The notes under the pieces were generated by a model. That model made no database searches. It saw only the letters and a program-made list of their open reading frames with translations, and was not told where the DNA came from. From the NCBI GenBank assembly GCA_900321775.1, contig ONXE01000077.1, forward strand, positions 1 to 9,032: DNA of 9,032 nucleotides, written 5' to 3'. The DNA comes from an uncultured Bacteroidales bacterium. Lineage in GTDB: Bacteria; Bacteroidota; Bacteroidia; Bacteroidales; Paludibacteraceae. This document shows, in pieces, positions 1 through 7,082 of this stretch (position 1 is its first letter; each line of letters starts with the position of its first letter). The translations under genes and the position numbers were made by a program.

Positions 1-751
1 CATCTGCCCAAAGTTCGGCGTGGCCGGTGTTGTCGGTTCGCGCGGCAAACAGTTCGTGGCCGTCAGCATCTAGGAGGACAACGGGAACGTCGGCAAGCGG
101 AAACTGCTGCTTATTCGTCACTTGCACACGAATACGCCGGCTGACGTTCATTTTCCATTCGTTCACAAACTGCGCGTGGCTCTGCGTGAGGATATTGTTC
201 CACAGATGCCATTTGGCGAAGTCGTTGACCTCTCCCGCCGTGAGCTTGCCGGCCTGCAGGTTGTTGGCCGCAGCAGCGGGTTTACCATAACCGGTCACGG
301 CCATGTCGTACACCGCTCCGTCCGCCTCAACAGGGGCAGGTGATGCTTCGTCTTCCACGATGGCGAGTGTCTCCACCTCGGCCACTGCACCCGTTTTGCG
401 GCTCTCGCGGATGGCGAGCATCTCGGCGCGGGTTATTGCCTTTCCTTTCGGAGAAGCCATGCTATAGTAGAGGTCCGGGCCGGAGGTTTCGAAGTGCTGC
501 GGGCGCCGCTTCATGATGATCCATTGCGGGCACTCGGTGGGCGCAATCGTCATACGCAGCGTGTCCAGCCCTTCGCCGGTCAGCATGACTTGTGCGGCAC
601 TGACATTGGAAGGGAAAGCAAAGAACTCCATTTTTACGCCATTCAACAAGGCGTGCGTAGAGTCGCAAACTACGAAACGTGACTCATGTTTCGCGGCAGC
701 AGCGCCGAGACTGATCAGCGCCAAACTGAGGATAAGAACCGTCTTTTTCAT
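1..751 (-). CDS. Exported protein, N-terminal part, with Ig-like/carboxypeptidase-regulatory-like domain (partial at left edge)
   Basis: The frame is open from an ATG at 751 down to position 1: 250 codons without a stop, so the C-terminus lies outside the window. Residues 1-20 form a signal peptide: MKK, then a hydrophobic stretch (VLILSLALISLG), then an Ala run where cleavage would fall. There is no lipobox cysteine. Residues about 170-200 (TAGEVNDFAKW, then Trp-rich) lead into a beta-rich segment at about 206-248 (RIRVQVTN, PLADVPVVLLDADG, AARTDNTGHAELWA). That segment has the look of carboxypeptidase-regulatory or Ig-like folds, which end in a TDxxGxAxL turn. From memory, this TAGEVNDF...W plus ARTDNxGxAELW arrangement occurs in large Bacteroidetes exported proteins that carry a von Willebrand A domain further on; that domain is not visible here. 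A second in-frame ATG at 757 adds two residues (M-H), but the start at 751 gives the cleaner signal peptide. It is divergent from the glycosyltransferase. Function unknown; a cell-envelope role is inferred. Confidence 0.8.
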   Translation of the reverse strand, partial: MKKTVLILSLALISLGAAAAKHESRFVVCDSTHALLNGVKMEFFAFPSNVSAAQVMLTGEGLDTLRMTIAPTECPQWIIMKRRPQHFETSGPDLYYSMASPKGKAITRAEMLAIRESRKTGAVAEVETLAIVEDEASPAPVEADGAVYDMAVTGYGKPAAAANNLQAGKLTAGEVNDFAKWHLWNNILTQSHAQFVNEWKMNVSRRIRVQVTNKQQFPLADVPVVLLDADGHELFAARTDNTGHAELWAD

Positions 752-1003
752 ATGCATTTGTGTTGGTTTTACTCCACTCATGCAAACCGCGTGCCAAACT
801 GGAATTTCGAGGCACCACAAACAACGATACGCGCAAATCAAAATAATACGATTTTTAAGATTATTATAACAAATAATCACATATATAGCCAATATTTGGT
901 ATTTTATTAACGATTTATATTAAATATTTGCATATTTCATTTATTTGTACTACCTTTGCAGCCGAAATCGAACAATTGTGCTATTTTTTTGATTACTAAA
1001 GGT
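752..1003. other. Divergent intergenic region, AT-rich
   Basis: This 252-bp gap separates the minus-strand exported protein from the plus-strand glycosyltransferase, so it should hold both promoters. The rightward one is clear (927-958). For the leftward gene I see no strict TAnnTTTG box. The nearest is the reverse complement of 839-846 (TTATTTTG, one mismatch), with a TTTG at 870-873 on the minus strand but a 23-nt spacer. That is a weak candidate only. The section from about 840 to 950 is strongly AT-rich. No gene or terminator hairpin is apparent. Confidence 0.6.
927..958 (+). promoter_or_regulatory. Bacteroidetes housekeeping promoter for the glycosyltransferase-esterase pair
   Basis: TTTG at 927-930 is followed by a 20-nt spacer and TACCTTTG at 951-958. 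This matches the Bacteroides primary sigma factor consensus (TTTG at -33, TAnnTTTG at -7). Transcription would start around 964-967, giving a leader of about 40 nt before the ATG at 1004. The match also argues against translation from the TTG at 956, which lies inside the -7 box. Confidence 0.75.
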
Positions 1004-2260
1004 ATGAAAATTTTGTTTGTAGTAAATAACTTTTTTTGTAAAGGTAACGGTCTGGACGAGTCCGCCAGACGAACGGTTCAGGCGCTGCGCGAGGCGGGCC
1101 AGGAGGTACGAATATTGTCGGGCAGAAACCTGGAAGACCCCGATGGAGAGAAGCCTGACTACGAGATGGAAGAGTTTGATTTTCCGATCATTCAGCCCAT
1201 GTTGTCGTCGTTTGGGTACCATTTTGCCAAATGGAAAGGGTCTCAGATAGAAGAGGCTGTTCGCTGGGCGGATGTGATTCATATGGAGGAGACGTTTTTT
1301 CTGCATCACGCAGCCATGAACATAGCCAGGAAATTAGGCAAACCGATGGTGGGCACCTATCATGTGCATCCGGAGAATATCGTGTTCAACTCGCTGGGAT
1401 TCCGCGGCGGATTTCTGTTTTGTCAAGCGCTGTATCGCTATTGGTGTCGCGTGTTCTACGACAACTATCAGTACCTGCAGTGCCCGACGGAGAACGTGCG
1501 GGAGAGGCTGATTCGTCACCACGTGAAAGCCAAATGTTTCACGTTGTCGAACGGCGTCATCCCCGACAAGTGCATTCGTCCCGCGACGCCGCCGAAGGAT
1601 TATTTTGACCCGGAGCGCCCGTTGGACCTGATTTACATCGGCCGTACGGCTATTGAGAAAGACCAGCCTACGCTGTACAAAGCCATTCGCATGAGCAAGT
1701 ACGCCAAGCGCATCCGCCTGCATATCGCGGGTCGTGGGCCTAAGTTGGACGAATACACACGCATGGCGGAGCAACTATACGAAGACGGCGTGGTGATCTA
1801 CAAACCGGTTGTAGGGTTCTACAATCGTGACCAGTTGCGCAAACTGGCAGCCAAAGCGGACCTGGCCGTGCATTGCGCATACGTAGAAGTGGAAGGAATG
1901 AGTATCACGGAGGCGATGCAGCAGGCTGTCGTGCCGATTATCGCCACGGCACGTTATTCGGGTACGGCCACGTATGCACTGGACAACCACAGCCGTTTTC
2001 CCGCCAAGGACGCCCGGGCTCTGGCAGAGCGCATCGACTATTGGTTTGACCACCCGCAGAAACGATGGGAGATGGGCTTCGAGTACGCGCGGTCGATGGA
2101 GCAATACGAGATTGCCAATTGCGCGAAAAAACTCATTCAAACCTACGAATTTGCAATCCAAGAAATGAACAACAATGAAAGTCATACTCACCATTTTCAT
2201 TTGCCTGTGCTGTCTGTCCTCAAGCATAGCAGCAAACAAGCCGGCAAACGCGTCGCCTAA
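1004..2260 (+). CDS. Glycosyltransferase family 4 (GT-B fold)
   Basis: The 418-residue cytoplasmic or membrane-associated enzyme probably transfers a sugar from a nucleotide donor to an envelope acceptor (lipid or polysaccharide); the exact substrate is not readable. The N-terminal Rossmann half opens with MKILFVVNNFF and contains GTYHVHP with H120 and H122. The linker has a Ser-Asn-Gly motif (S182-G184). The C-terminal donor-binding half has YIGR (G213-R214), IAGRGP (from I241, with G243-R244) and the GT4 E(x7)E signature EVEGMSITE with E295 and E303, followed by AMQQAVVPIIA. There is no signal peptide. I chose the ATG at 1004 rather than the in-frame TTG at 956, which falls inside the promoter. 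TAAAGG lies directly upstream of the ATG but too close for a standard Shine-Dalgarno. The last 28 or so residues (from about 391) are encoded inside the next gene and look unlike a GT4 tail (His- and Ser-rich), so the native C-terminus may once have been near residue 388. First gene of a pair with the esterase. Confidence 0.88.
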   Translation: MKILFVVNNFFCKGNGLDESARRTVQALREAGQEVRILSGRNLEDPDGEKPDYEMEEFDFPIIQPMLSSFGYHFAKWKGSQIEEAVRWADVIHMEETFFLHHAAMNIARKLGKPMVGTYHVHPENIVFNSLGFRGGFLFCQALYRYWCRVFYDNYQYLQCPTENVRERLIRHHVKAKCFTLSNGVIPDKCIRPATPPKDYFDPERPLDLIYIGRTAIEKDQPTLYKAIRMSKYAKRIRLHIAGRGPKLDEYTRMAEQLYEDGVVIYKPVVGFYNRDQLRKLAAKADLAVHCAYVEVEGMSITEAMQQAVVPIIATARYSGTATYALDNHSRFPAKDARALAERIDYWFDHPQKRWEMGFEYARSMEQYEIANCAKKLIQTYEFAIQEMNNNESHTHHFHLPVLSVLKHSSKQAGKRVA

Positions 2261-2954
2261 GATTCTGCACACCCAGTGGTACAGCCACTCGGAGCGGCTC
2301 TATCGGTTCGTGGATATCTACGTGCCACGGGGTTACGACGAGGAGCGTGACGGTGAGTTGCCGATGCTGCTGTTGCTGCCCGGTATAGGCGGATATGAGG
2401 GTTCGTGGGAAGAGATGGCGGACGCGTGTGATACGCTGGAAGCGCTGATAGCCGCGGGGCGTTGCAAACCTACTCTGCTGGTAATGCCGGATTGCGGAAG
2501 GTGGCCCAAAACCGGGCGGCCAAGTTATCATAACCGCACGTTGTGGCTGTGTATGCTCAGGTATCCGCGACTGATTCACGAGCATCAGGTGGAGTATGCG
2601 CTGAGCGACCTGATAGATATGGTGGACAGCACATTCTGCGTGTCGTCGTGCACGGTGGCAGGGCTGAGCGACGGTGCACGACAGGCCATCAACTTGGGCA
2701 ATAAGCGACCTGATCGCATACGGCGCGTGGCAGTGTTCTCGCCCGTTTGGCACAACGACCAAAAACCTACCGACAGGACCCAACAATACTATATCTACGC
2801 GGGCGAACGGGACTTTTTCTACCCATACGGTCAGCGGTTCAAACGCTATTTGGAGAAGACCGGTCAACCTTTTGAATGGGTGGTATTCGACGAAAAACAC
2901 AACTGGGATATGTGGCGGCGTTGCCTTTCGCATTTTCTGGAAAGCACAAAATAA
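2175..2954 (+). CDS. Secreted alpha/beta-hydrolase, putative esterase family
   Basis: The 259-residue exported hydrolase resembles the putative esterase group (esterase D, mycolyltransferase-like and feruloyl-esterase-like folds). A signal peptide occupies about residues 1-20 (MKVILTIFICLCC, then SSSIAA and cleavage). An early strand reads VDIYVPRGYDEE, and LLLLPGIGGYEGSW supplies the oxyanion-hole loop. The nucleophile elbow is GLSDG, with S165 as the catalytic Ser (GxSxG). D213 in AGERDFF and H242 in DEKHNWDMW sit at the expected acid and base positions, so the triad looks complete and the enzyme active. It likely cleaves an ester in the periplasm or outside the cell; the substrate is unknown. 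The start at 2175 is favoured because it gives a perfect signal peptide, even though it lies 86 bp inside the upstream glycosyltransferase frame. It is probably co-transcribed and translationally coupled with that gene. The stop is followed by T-rich sequence without a clear GC hairpin. Confidence 0.85.
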   Translation: MKVILTIFICLCCLSSSIAANKPANASPKILHTQWYSHSERLYRFVDIYVPRGYDEERDGELPMLLLLPGIGGYEGSWEEMADACDTLEALIAAGRCKPTLLVMPDCGRWPKTGRPSYHNRTLWLCMLRYPRLIHEHQVEYALSDLIDMVDSTFCVSSCTVAGLSDGARQAINLGNKRPDRIRRVAVFSPVWHNDQKPTDRTQQYYIYAGERDFFYPYGQRFKRYLEKTGQPFEWVVFDEKHNWDMWRRCLSHFLESTK

Positions 2955-3006
2955 TCGTGATCCACAGAGATTTTTCGGGTCAACTGCACTTTTTTTCATT
3001 TTTTTC

Positions 3007-3037
3007 TTGCACATATCAAAAATAAGTTGTAACTTTG
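3007..3037 (+). promoter_or_regulatory. Promoter upstream of gdhA (intact copy)
   Basis: TTG at 3007-3009, a 20-nt spacer and TAACTTTG at 3030-3037 match the Bacteroidetes primary promoter. Initiation near 3043-3046 would give a leader of about 200 nt carrying the hairpin block at 3046-3176. The -7 box is repeated exactly at 3178-3185, but that copy has no TTG at the right distance upstream. Confidence 0.65.
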
Positions 3038-3045
3038 CAGTCGCA
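3029..3045 (+). repeat. 17-bp direct repeat, copy 1 (includes the -7 promoter box)
   Basis: GTAACTTTGCAGTCGCA at 3029-3045 recurs without mismatch at 3177-3193, a period of 148 bp. Copy 1 carries the -7 box of the intact promoter. Confidence 0.9.
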
Positions 3046-3176
3046 AACGTTACAATGTCCATCCGGGGCCCCCACTAGGAACGAAGTTCCGTATGGGGAG
3101 AGCGAAGACCCCGAGTACTTCAACAAACCCAGAGTTTACGGCGGGTTTGGTCCGTGTGCGAGGGTGGCGAACGCGA
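3046..3176 (+). other. GC-richer hairpin block between the two 17-bp repeats
   Basis: About 131 bp with several possible stem-loops. GGAAC/GTTCC (3078-3082 with 3086-3090, loop GAA) is enclosed by CCCCA/TGGGG (3070-3074 with 3094-3098). A competing stem pairs GGGG 3095-3098 with CCCC 3109-3112, and a 7-bp stem pairs 3124-3130 with 3143-3149. GTTAC at 3049-3053 can also pair with GTAAC at 3177-3181. The composition is richer in GC than the flanking AT-rich sequence. It could be an inserted intergenic repeat or a structured 5' leader of gdhA. I do not recognise it as a named RNA family, and it shows no convincing reading frame with an ATG start. Confidence 0.5.
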
Positions 3177-3193
3177 GTAACTTTGCAGTCGCA
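3177..3193 (+). repeat. 17-bp direct repeat, copy 2
   Basis: Exact copy of 3029-3045. It contains TAACTTTG (3178-3185), but no TTG lies 19-21 nt upstream; the nearest TTTG (3146-3149) is 28 nt away. It may therefore be a weak or inactive promoter. If active, it would give a leader of about 50 nt ahead of gdhA. Confidence 0.85.
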
Positions 3194-3244
3194 TTTATAT
3201 GCGAACAGTGTTTGAACCAAAACAACATTTAAAAACAACATATC

Positions 3245-4582
3245 ATGAATGTAGAAAACATTATGCAGCAGTTGGGCGCAAAGCACCCGGGCGAGAACGA
3301 GTACCTGCAAGCGGTACGCGAAGTGTTGATGTCGATTGAAGAGGTGTACAACCAGCACCCCGAGTTCGAGAAAGCCAAAGTGATTGAGCGTATGGTGGAG
3401 CCGGAGCGTATATTCACGTTCCGTGTGCCCTGGGTTGATGACAAGGGCGAGGTGCAGGTGAACCTGGGTTACCGCATTCAGTTCAACGGAGCCATTGGCC
3501 CGTACAAAGGCGGACTCCGTTTCCACCCGTCAGTGAACCTGAGCATCTTGAAGTTCCTGGGCTTCGAGCAGACGTTTAAGAACGCGCTCACTACCCTGCC
3601 TATGGGCGGCGGCAAAGGCGGTTCGGATTTCAATCCGCGTGGCAAATCGGATGCCGAAGTAATGCGTTTCTGCCAGGCGTTTATGATGGAGTTGTGGCGT
3701 AACATCGGCCCGGATACCGACGTACCGGCCGGCGATATAGGTGTAGGTGCACGCGAGATAGGTTATCTGTTTGGTGCGTACAAGAAATTTGCTCGCGAGC
3801 ATACGGGCGTGTTGACCGGCAAGACGCTGGAGACCGGCGGTTCGCTGATTCGTCCTGAGGCTACGGGCTTCGGCGCGATGTATTTCGTAAACCACATGCT
3901 GGAAACCATGGGTGACACCATCAAGGGCAAGACTATCGCTATCAGCGGCTTCGGCAACGTGGCTTGGGGCGCTGTAACAAAAGCCAACCAGCTGGGTGCG
4001 AAGGTGGTGACCATCTCCGGTCCGGACGGATATATCTACGACCCGAACGGCATCAGCGGCGAGAAGATTGACTATATGCTCTACCTGCGCGCTACGTGCA
4101 ACGACGTGGTGGCTCCGTATGCCGAGAAATTCCCCGGCTCCAAGTTCGTAGCAGGCCACAAGCCTTGGGAAGTGAAGGTGGATATCGCCATGCCGTGCGC
4201 CACCCAGAACGAGTTGGGCAAAGCCGATGCCGACAATCTGGTAAAGAACGGTGTTCATCTGGTGGCAGAGGTCAGCAACATGGGTTGCACGCCGGAGGCT
4301 ATCGACACCTTCATCCAGAACAAGATCGTCTATGGTCCGGGCAAGGCCGTGAACGCCGGTGGCGTGGCTACCTCGGGTCTGGAGATGACACAGAACGCCA
4401 TGCATATCAGCTGGACCGCCAAAGAGGTGGACGAGAAACTGCATCAGATCATGGCCGACATCCACACTCAGTGCGTCAAGTATGGCACCGAACCTGACGG
4501 CTACATCAACTACATGAAGGGCGCCAACATCGCCGGATTCATGAAGGTGGCCAACGCCATGATGTCAGAAGGAATCATATAA
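3245..4582 (+). CDS. gdhA: Glutamate dehydrogenase, hexameric type
   Basis: The cytoplasmic enzyme interconverts L-glutamate with 2-oxoglutarate plus ammonia. Its 445 residues match the roughly 445-450 aa of small hexameric GDHs. GPYKGGLRFHP carries K88 (glutamate carboxylate binding), LPMGGGKGGSDF carries the catalytic K124, and PAGDIG carries D164. The Rossmann motif is SGFGNVAWG (G235-F236-G237), and NAGGVATSG near the C-terminus has S377 in the substrate pocket. At the coenzyme site F236, P260 and D261 (in SGPDG) match the NAD-type Clostridium symbiosum enzyme rather than the Ser-containing NADP-type E. coli site. NAD or dual use is therefore inferred, not proven. The ATG at 3245 is preceded by an A-rich leader without a Shine-Dalgarno, as is usual in Bacteroidetes. 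It has its own promoter region at 3007-3193 and is likely monocistronic or read through weakly into kbl. Confidence 0.97.
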   Translation: MNVENIMQQLGAKHPGENEYLQAVREVLMSIEEVYNQHPEFEKAKVIERMVEPERIFTFRVPWVDDKGEVQVNLGYRIQFNGAIGPYKGGLRFHPSVNLSILKFLGFEQTFKNALTTLPMGGGKGGSDFNPRGKSDAEVMRFCQAFMMELWRNIGPDTDVPAGDIGVGAREIGYLFGAYKKFAREHTGVLTGKTLETGGSLIRPEATGFGAMYFVNHMLETMGDTIKGKTIAISGFGNVAWGAVTKANQLGAKVVTISGPDGYIYDPNGISGEKIDYMLYLRATCNDVVAPYAEKFPGSKFVAGHKPWEVKVDIAMPCATQNELGKADADNLVKNGVHLVAEVSNMGCTPEAIDTFIQNKIVYGPGKAVNAGGVATSGLEMTQNAMHISWTAKEVDEKLHQIMADIHTQCVKYGTEPDGYINYMKGANIAGFMKVANAMMSEGII

Positions 4583-4720
4583 TTGACGATTGGACAATTG
4601 ACGATTAGACAAGTTATTGACAATTTAATAATTATTATTAAAGAACGCATAGTGGAATAAATTGTCCAATAAATTCAATTGTCCATCAATCGTAAATCGT
4701 AAATTGTCAAATTGTCAATT
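4582..4720. repeat. AT-rich inverted-repeat region between gdhA and kbl
   Basis: Multiple copies of a TTGACAATT/AATTGTCAA-like unit are arranged as an interrupted inverted repeat. Left-arm elements are ACGATT-GGACAATTG (4586-4600) and TTGACAATTTA (4617-4627). Right-arm elements are CAATTGTCC (4676-4684), AATCGT (4688-4693) and TAAATTGTCAA (4700-4710). The 9-bp and 11-bp pairs are perfect complements, but they are not nested in one simple order, so several alternative hairpins are possible. The central part (about 4621-4660) is AT-rich and unique. No TAnnTTTG box or GC-rich terminator is seen. It may attenuate or end gdhA transcripts. I have the impression that such ATTGACAATT repeats are common between Bacteroidales genes. 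Confidence 0.75.
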
Positions 4721-4730
4721 AATAAAGGTT

Positions 4731-5924
<1,194 letters not shown>

Positions 5925-5927
5925 GAC

Positions 5928-5960
5928 AACCATAATATAACCATAAGATAACCATAAGAT
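5928..5960 (+). repeat. Three 11-bp tandem repeats in the kbl-tdh gap
   Basis: The units are AACCATAATAT (5928-5938), AACCATAAGAT (5939-5949) and AACCATAAGAT (5950-5960). The last two are identical and the first differs at one base. They fill 33 of the 40 intergenic bases and end 4 nt before the tdh ATG. No Shine-Dalgarno sequence is present, so tdh is probably started from this A-rich leader. Confidence 0.9.
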
Positions 5961-5964
5961 CAAA

Positions 5965-6996
5965 ATGAGGGCTTTAGTCAAGAAGAAAGCCGAGCGCGGC
6001 ATCTGGATGGAAGAAGTGCCAATGCCGGAGGTCGGAGTCAACGATGTGCTCATCAAGGTCAAGAAAGCAGCCATCTGCGGCACAGACCTGCATATGTACA
6101 AATGGGACCGGTGGTCACAGCAGCACTGTACTCCGCCATACACCATGGGCCATGAGTTCGTGGGCACGGTAGTAGAAATAGGTCCGGGTGTACGCAATAT
6201 CCGCGTGGGAGAACGCGTCACGGCCGAAGGACATATCGTTTGCGGGCAATGCCGTAACTGCCGACGCGGTATGGGACACGTGTGCGAGCATTCGCTCAGC
6301 GTAGGTATCTTCGGCAAGGATGGCGCTTTTGCAGAATATGTGACTATCCCCGAGTCGAACGTCGTGAAACTGCGCCCCGAGATCAGCGATGATTTCGCGG
6401 CCATCATGGATCCGTTTGGCAATGCCACCCATACCGCCCTGGCTTTTCCGCTGTTGGGCGAAGATGTGCTGATTACCGGCGCAGGACTCATCGGCACTAT
6501 GGCTGCAGGAATCTGCCGTTTTGCCGGTGCCAAACATATCGTCGTTACGGACATCAACCCGCTCCGTTTGGATATAGCCAAACGCATGGGTGCGACGCTG
6601 ACTGTGGACGGCTCGAAAGGCGAGACCGTTGAGGACGCGATGAAACAACTGGGCATTCACGGCTTCGATGTGGGTCTGGAGATGTCCGGCGCACCGGCTG
6701 CCTTCAACGATATGGTGGCGCATATGTACAAAGGCTCCAACATCGCGCAGTTGGGCATTCTGCCCGAGAACACGCAGGTGGATTGGTCACAGATCATCTT
6801 CAACGCGCTTACCATTAAAGGTATCACAGGTCGCCACATGTGGGAAACATGGTACATGATGGAGCAGATGCTGTTGGGCGGATTGGACCTCTCACCGGTC
6901 ATCACACACCATTTCCCCTTCGACAATTTCCAACTCGGTTTCGACGTGATGGAAAGCGGAAAATGCGGCAAAGTGATTCTGGAAATCGGCGACTGA
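5965..6996 (+). CDS. tdh: L-threonine 3-dehydrogenase (zinc-dependent MDR family)
   Basis: The cytoplasmic enzyme oxidises L-threonine with NAD+ to 2-amino-3-ketobutyrate, the substrate of the upstream kbl product. Its 343 residues compare with 341 in E. coli, and the N-terminus (MRALVKKKAERGIWM) is closely alike. The catalytic zinc site is C38 in AAICGTDLH, with H64 and E65 in MGHEFVG. The structural zinc site is C94, C97, C100 and C108. The Rossmann motif GAGLIG (G172-G177) and D196 in TDINPLRL, at the end of the second strand, indicate NAD use. The C-terminal part has the family segment ITGRHMWETWYMMEQML. The residue pattern and the kbl neighbour separate it from sorbitol or alcohol dehydrogenases of the same superfamily. 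It is very likely co-transcribed with kbl; no separate promoter is seen in the 40-bp gap. Confidence 0.96.
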   Translation: MRALVKKKAERGIWMEEVPMPEVGVNDVLIKVKKAAICGTDLHMYKWDRWSQQHCTPPYTMGHEFVGTVVEIGPGVRNIRVGERVTAEGHIVCGQCRNCRRGMGHVCEHSLSVGIFGKDGAFAEYVTIPESNVVKLRPEISDDFAAIMDPFGNATHTALAFPLLGEDVLITGAGLIGTMAAGICRFAGAKHIVVTDINPLRLDIAKRMGATLTVDGSKGETVEDAMKQLGIHGFDVGLEMSGAPAAFNDMVAHMYKGSNIAQLGILPENTQVDWSQIIFNALTIKGITGRHMWETWYMMEQMLLGGLDLSPVITHHFPFDNFQLGFDVMESGKCGKVILEIGD

Positions 6997-7004
6997 CACG
7001 CGTT

Positions 7005-7020
7005 TGGCACGTTTTTGGCA
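7005..7020 (+). promoter_or_regulatory. Sigma-54 (RpoN)-type promoter for the M16 peptidase
   Basis: TGGCACG at 7005-7011, four T residues, then TGGCA at 7016-7020. Against the consensus TGGCACRNNNNTTGCW there is one mismatch (T to G at 7017), and the invariant GG (-24) and GC (-12) are present at the correct spacing. The start would fall around 7031-7033, about 50 nt before the ATG at 7083. No well-spaced housekeeping TAnnTTTG box is seen in this gap (TAGTTTTTG at 7021-7029 is one base too long). An RpoN activator would be required; none is encoded in the window. Confidence 0.6.
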
Positions 7021-7082
7021 TAGTTTTTGTTCAAACAAATGCATTGGCAGAAAACATAGTATTAATTATAACATAAACTAAG

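Noticed and set aside
494..910. Small plus-strand open frames near 494-910
   Set aside because: They lie mostly antisense to the minus-strand exported protein, which has a clear signal peptide and continuous frame; no domain or start signal supports them.
956..1003. Upstream in-frame TTG start for the glycosyltransferase
   Set aside because: The TTG is part of the promoter's TACCTTTG box and would precede the predicted transcription start; MKILFVV at 1004 is the normal GT4 N-terminus.
2955..3006. Possible terminator after the esterase
   Set aside because: T-runs are present (about 2991-3005), but I could not find a GC-rich stem in front of them.
2220..3062. 280-codon minus-strand open frame over the esterase
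   Set aside because: The plus-strand esterase has a full catalytic triad and signal peptide; the antisense product shows no motif.
3035..3232. 65-codon plus-strand frame across the hairpin block ahead of gdhA
   Set aside because: It starts with a TTG inside the -7 promoter box, has no ATG start, and its content is explained by the repeat block. I do not treat it as a gene.
4662..4730. Upstream in-frame TTG start for kbl
   Set aside because: The extension is encoded by the AT-rich repeat and is absent from the family; the start at 4731 gives the expected length.
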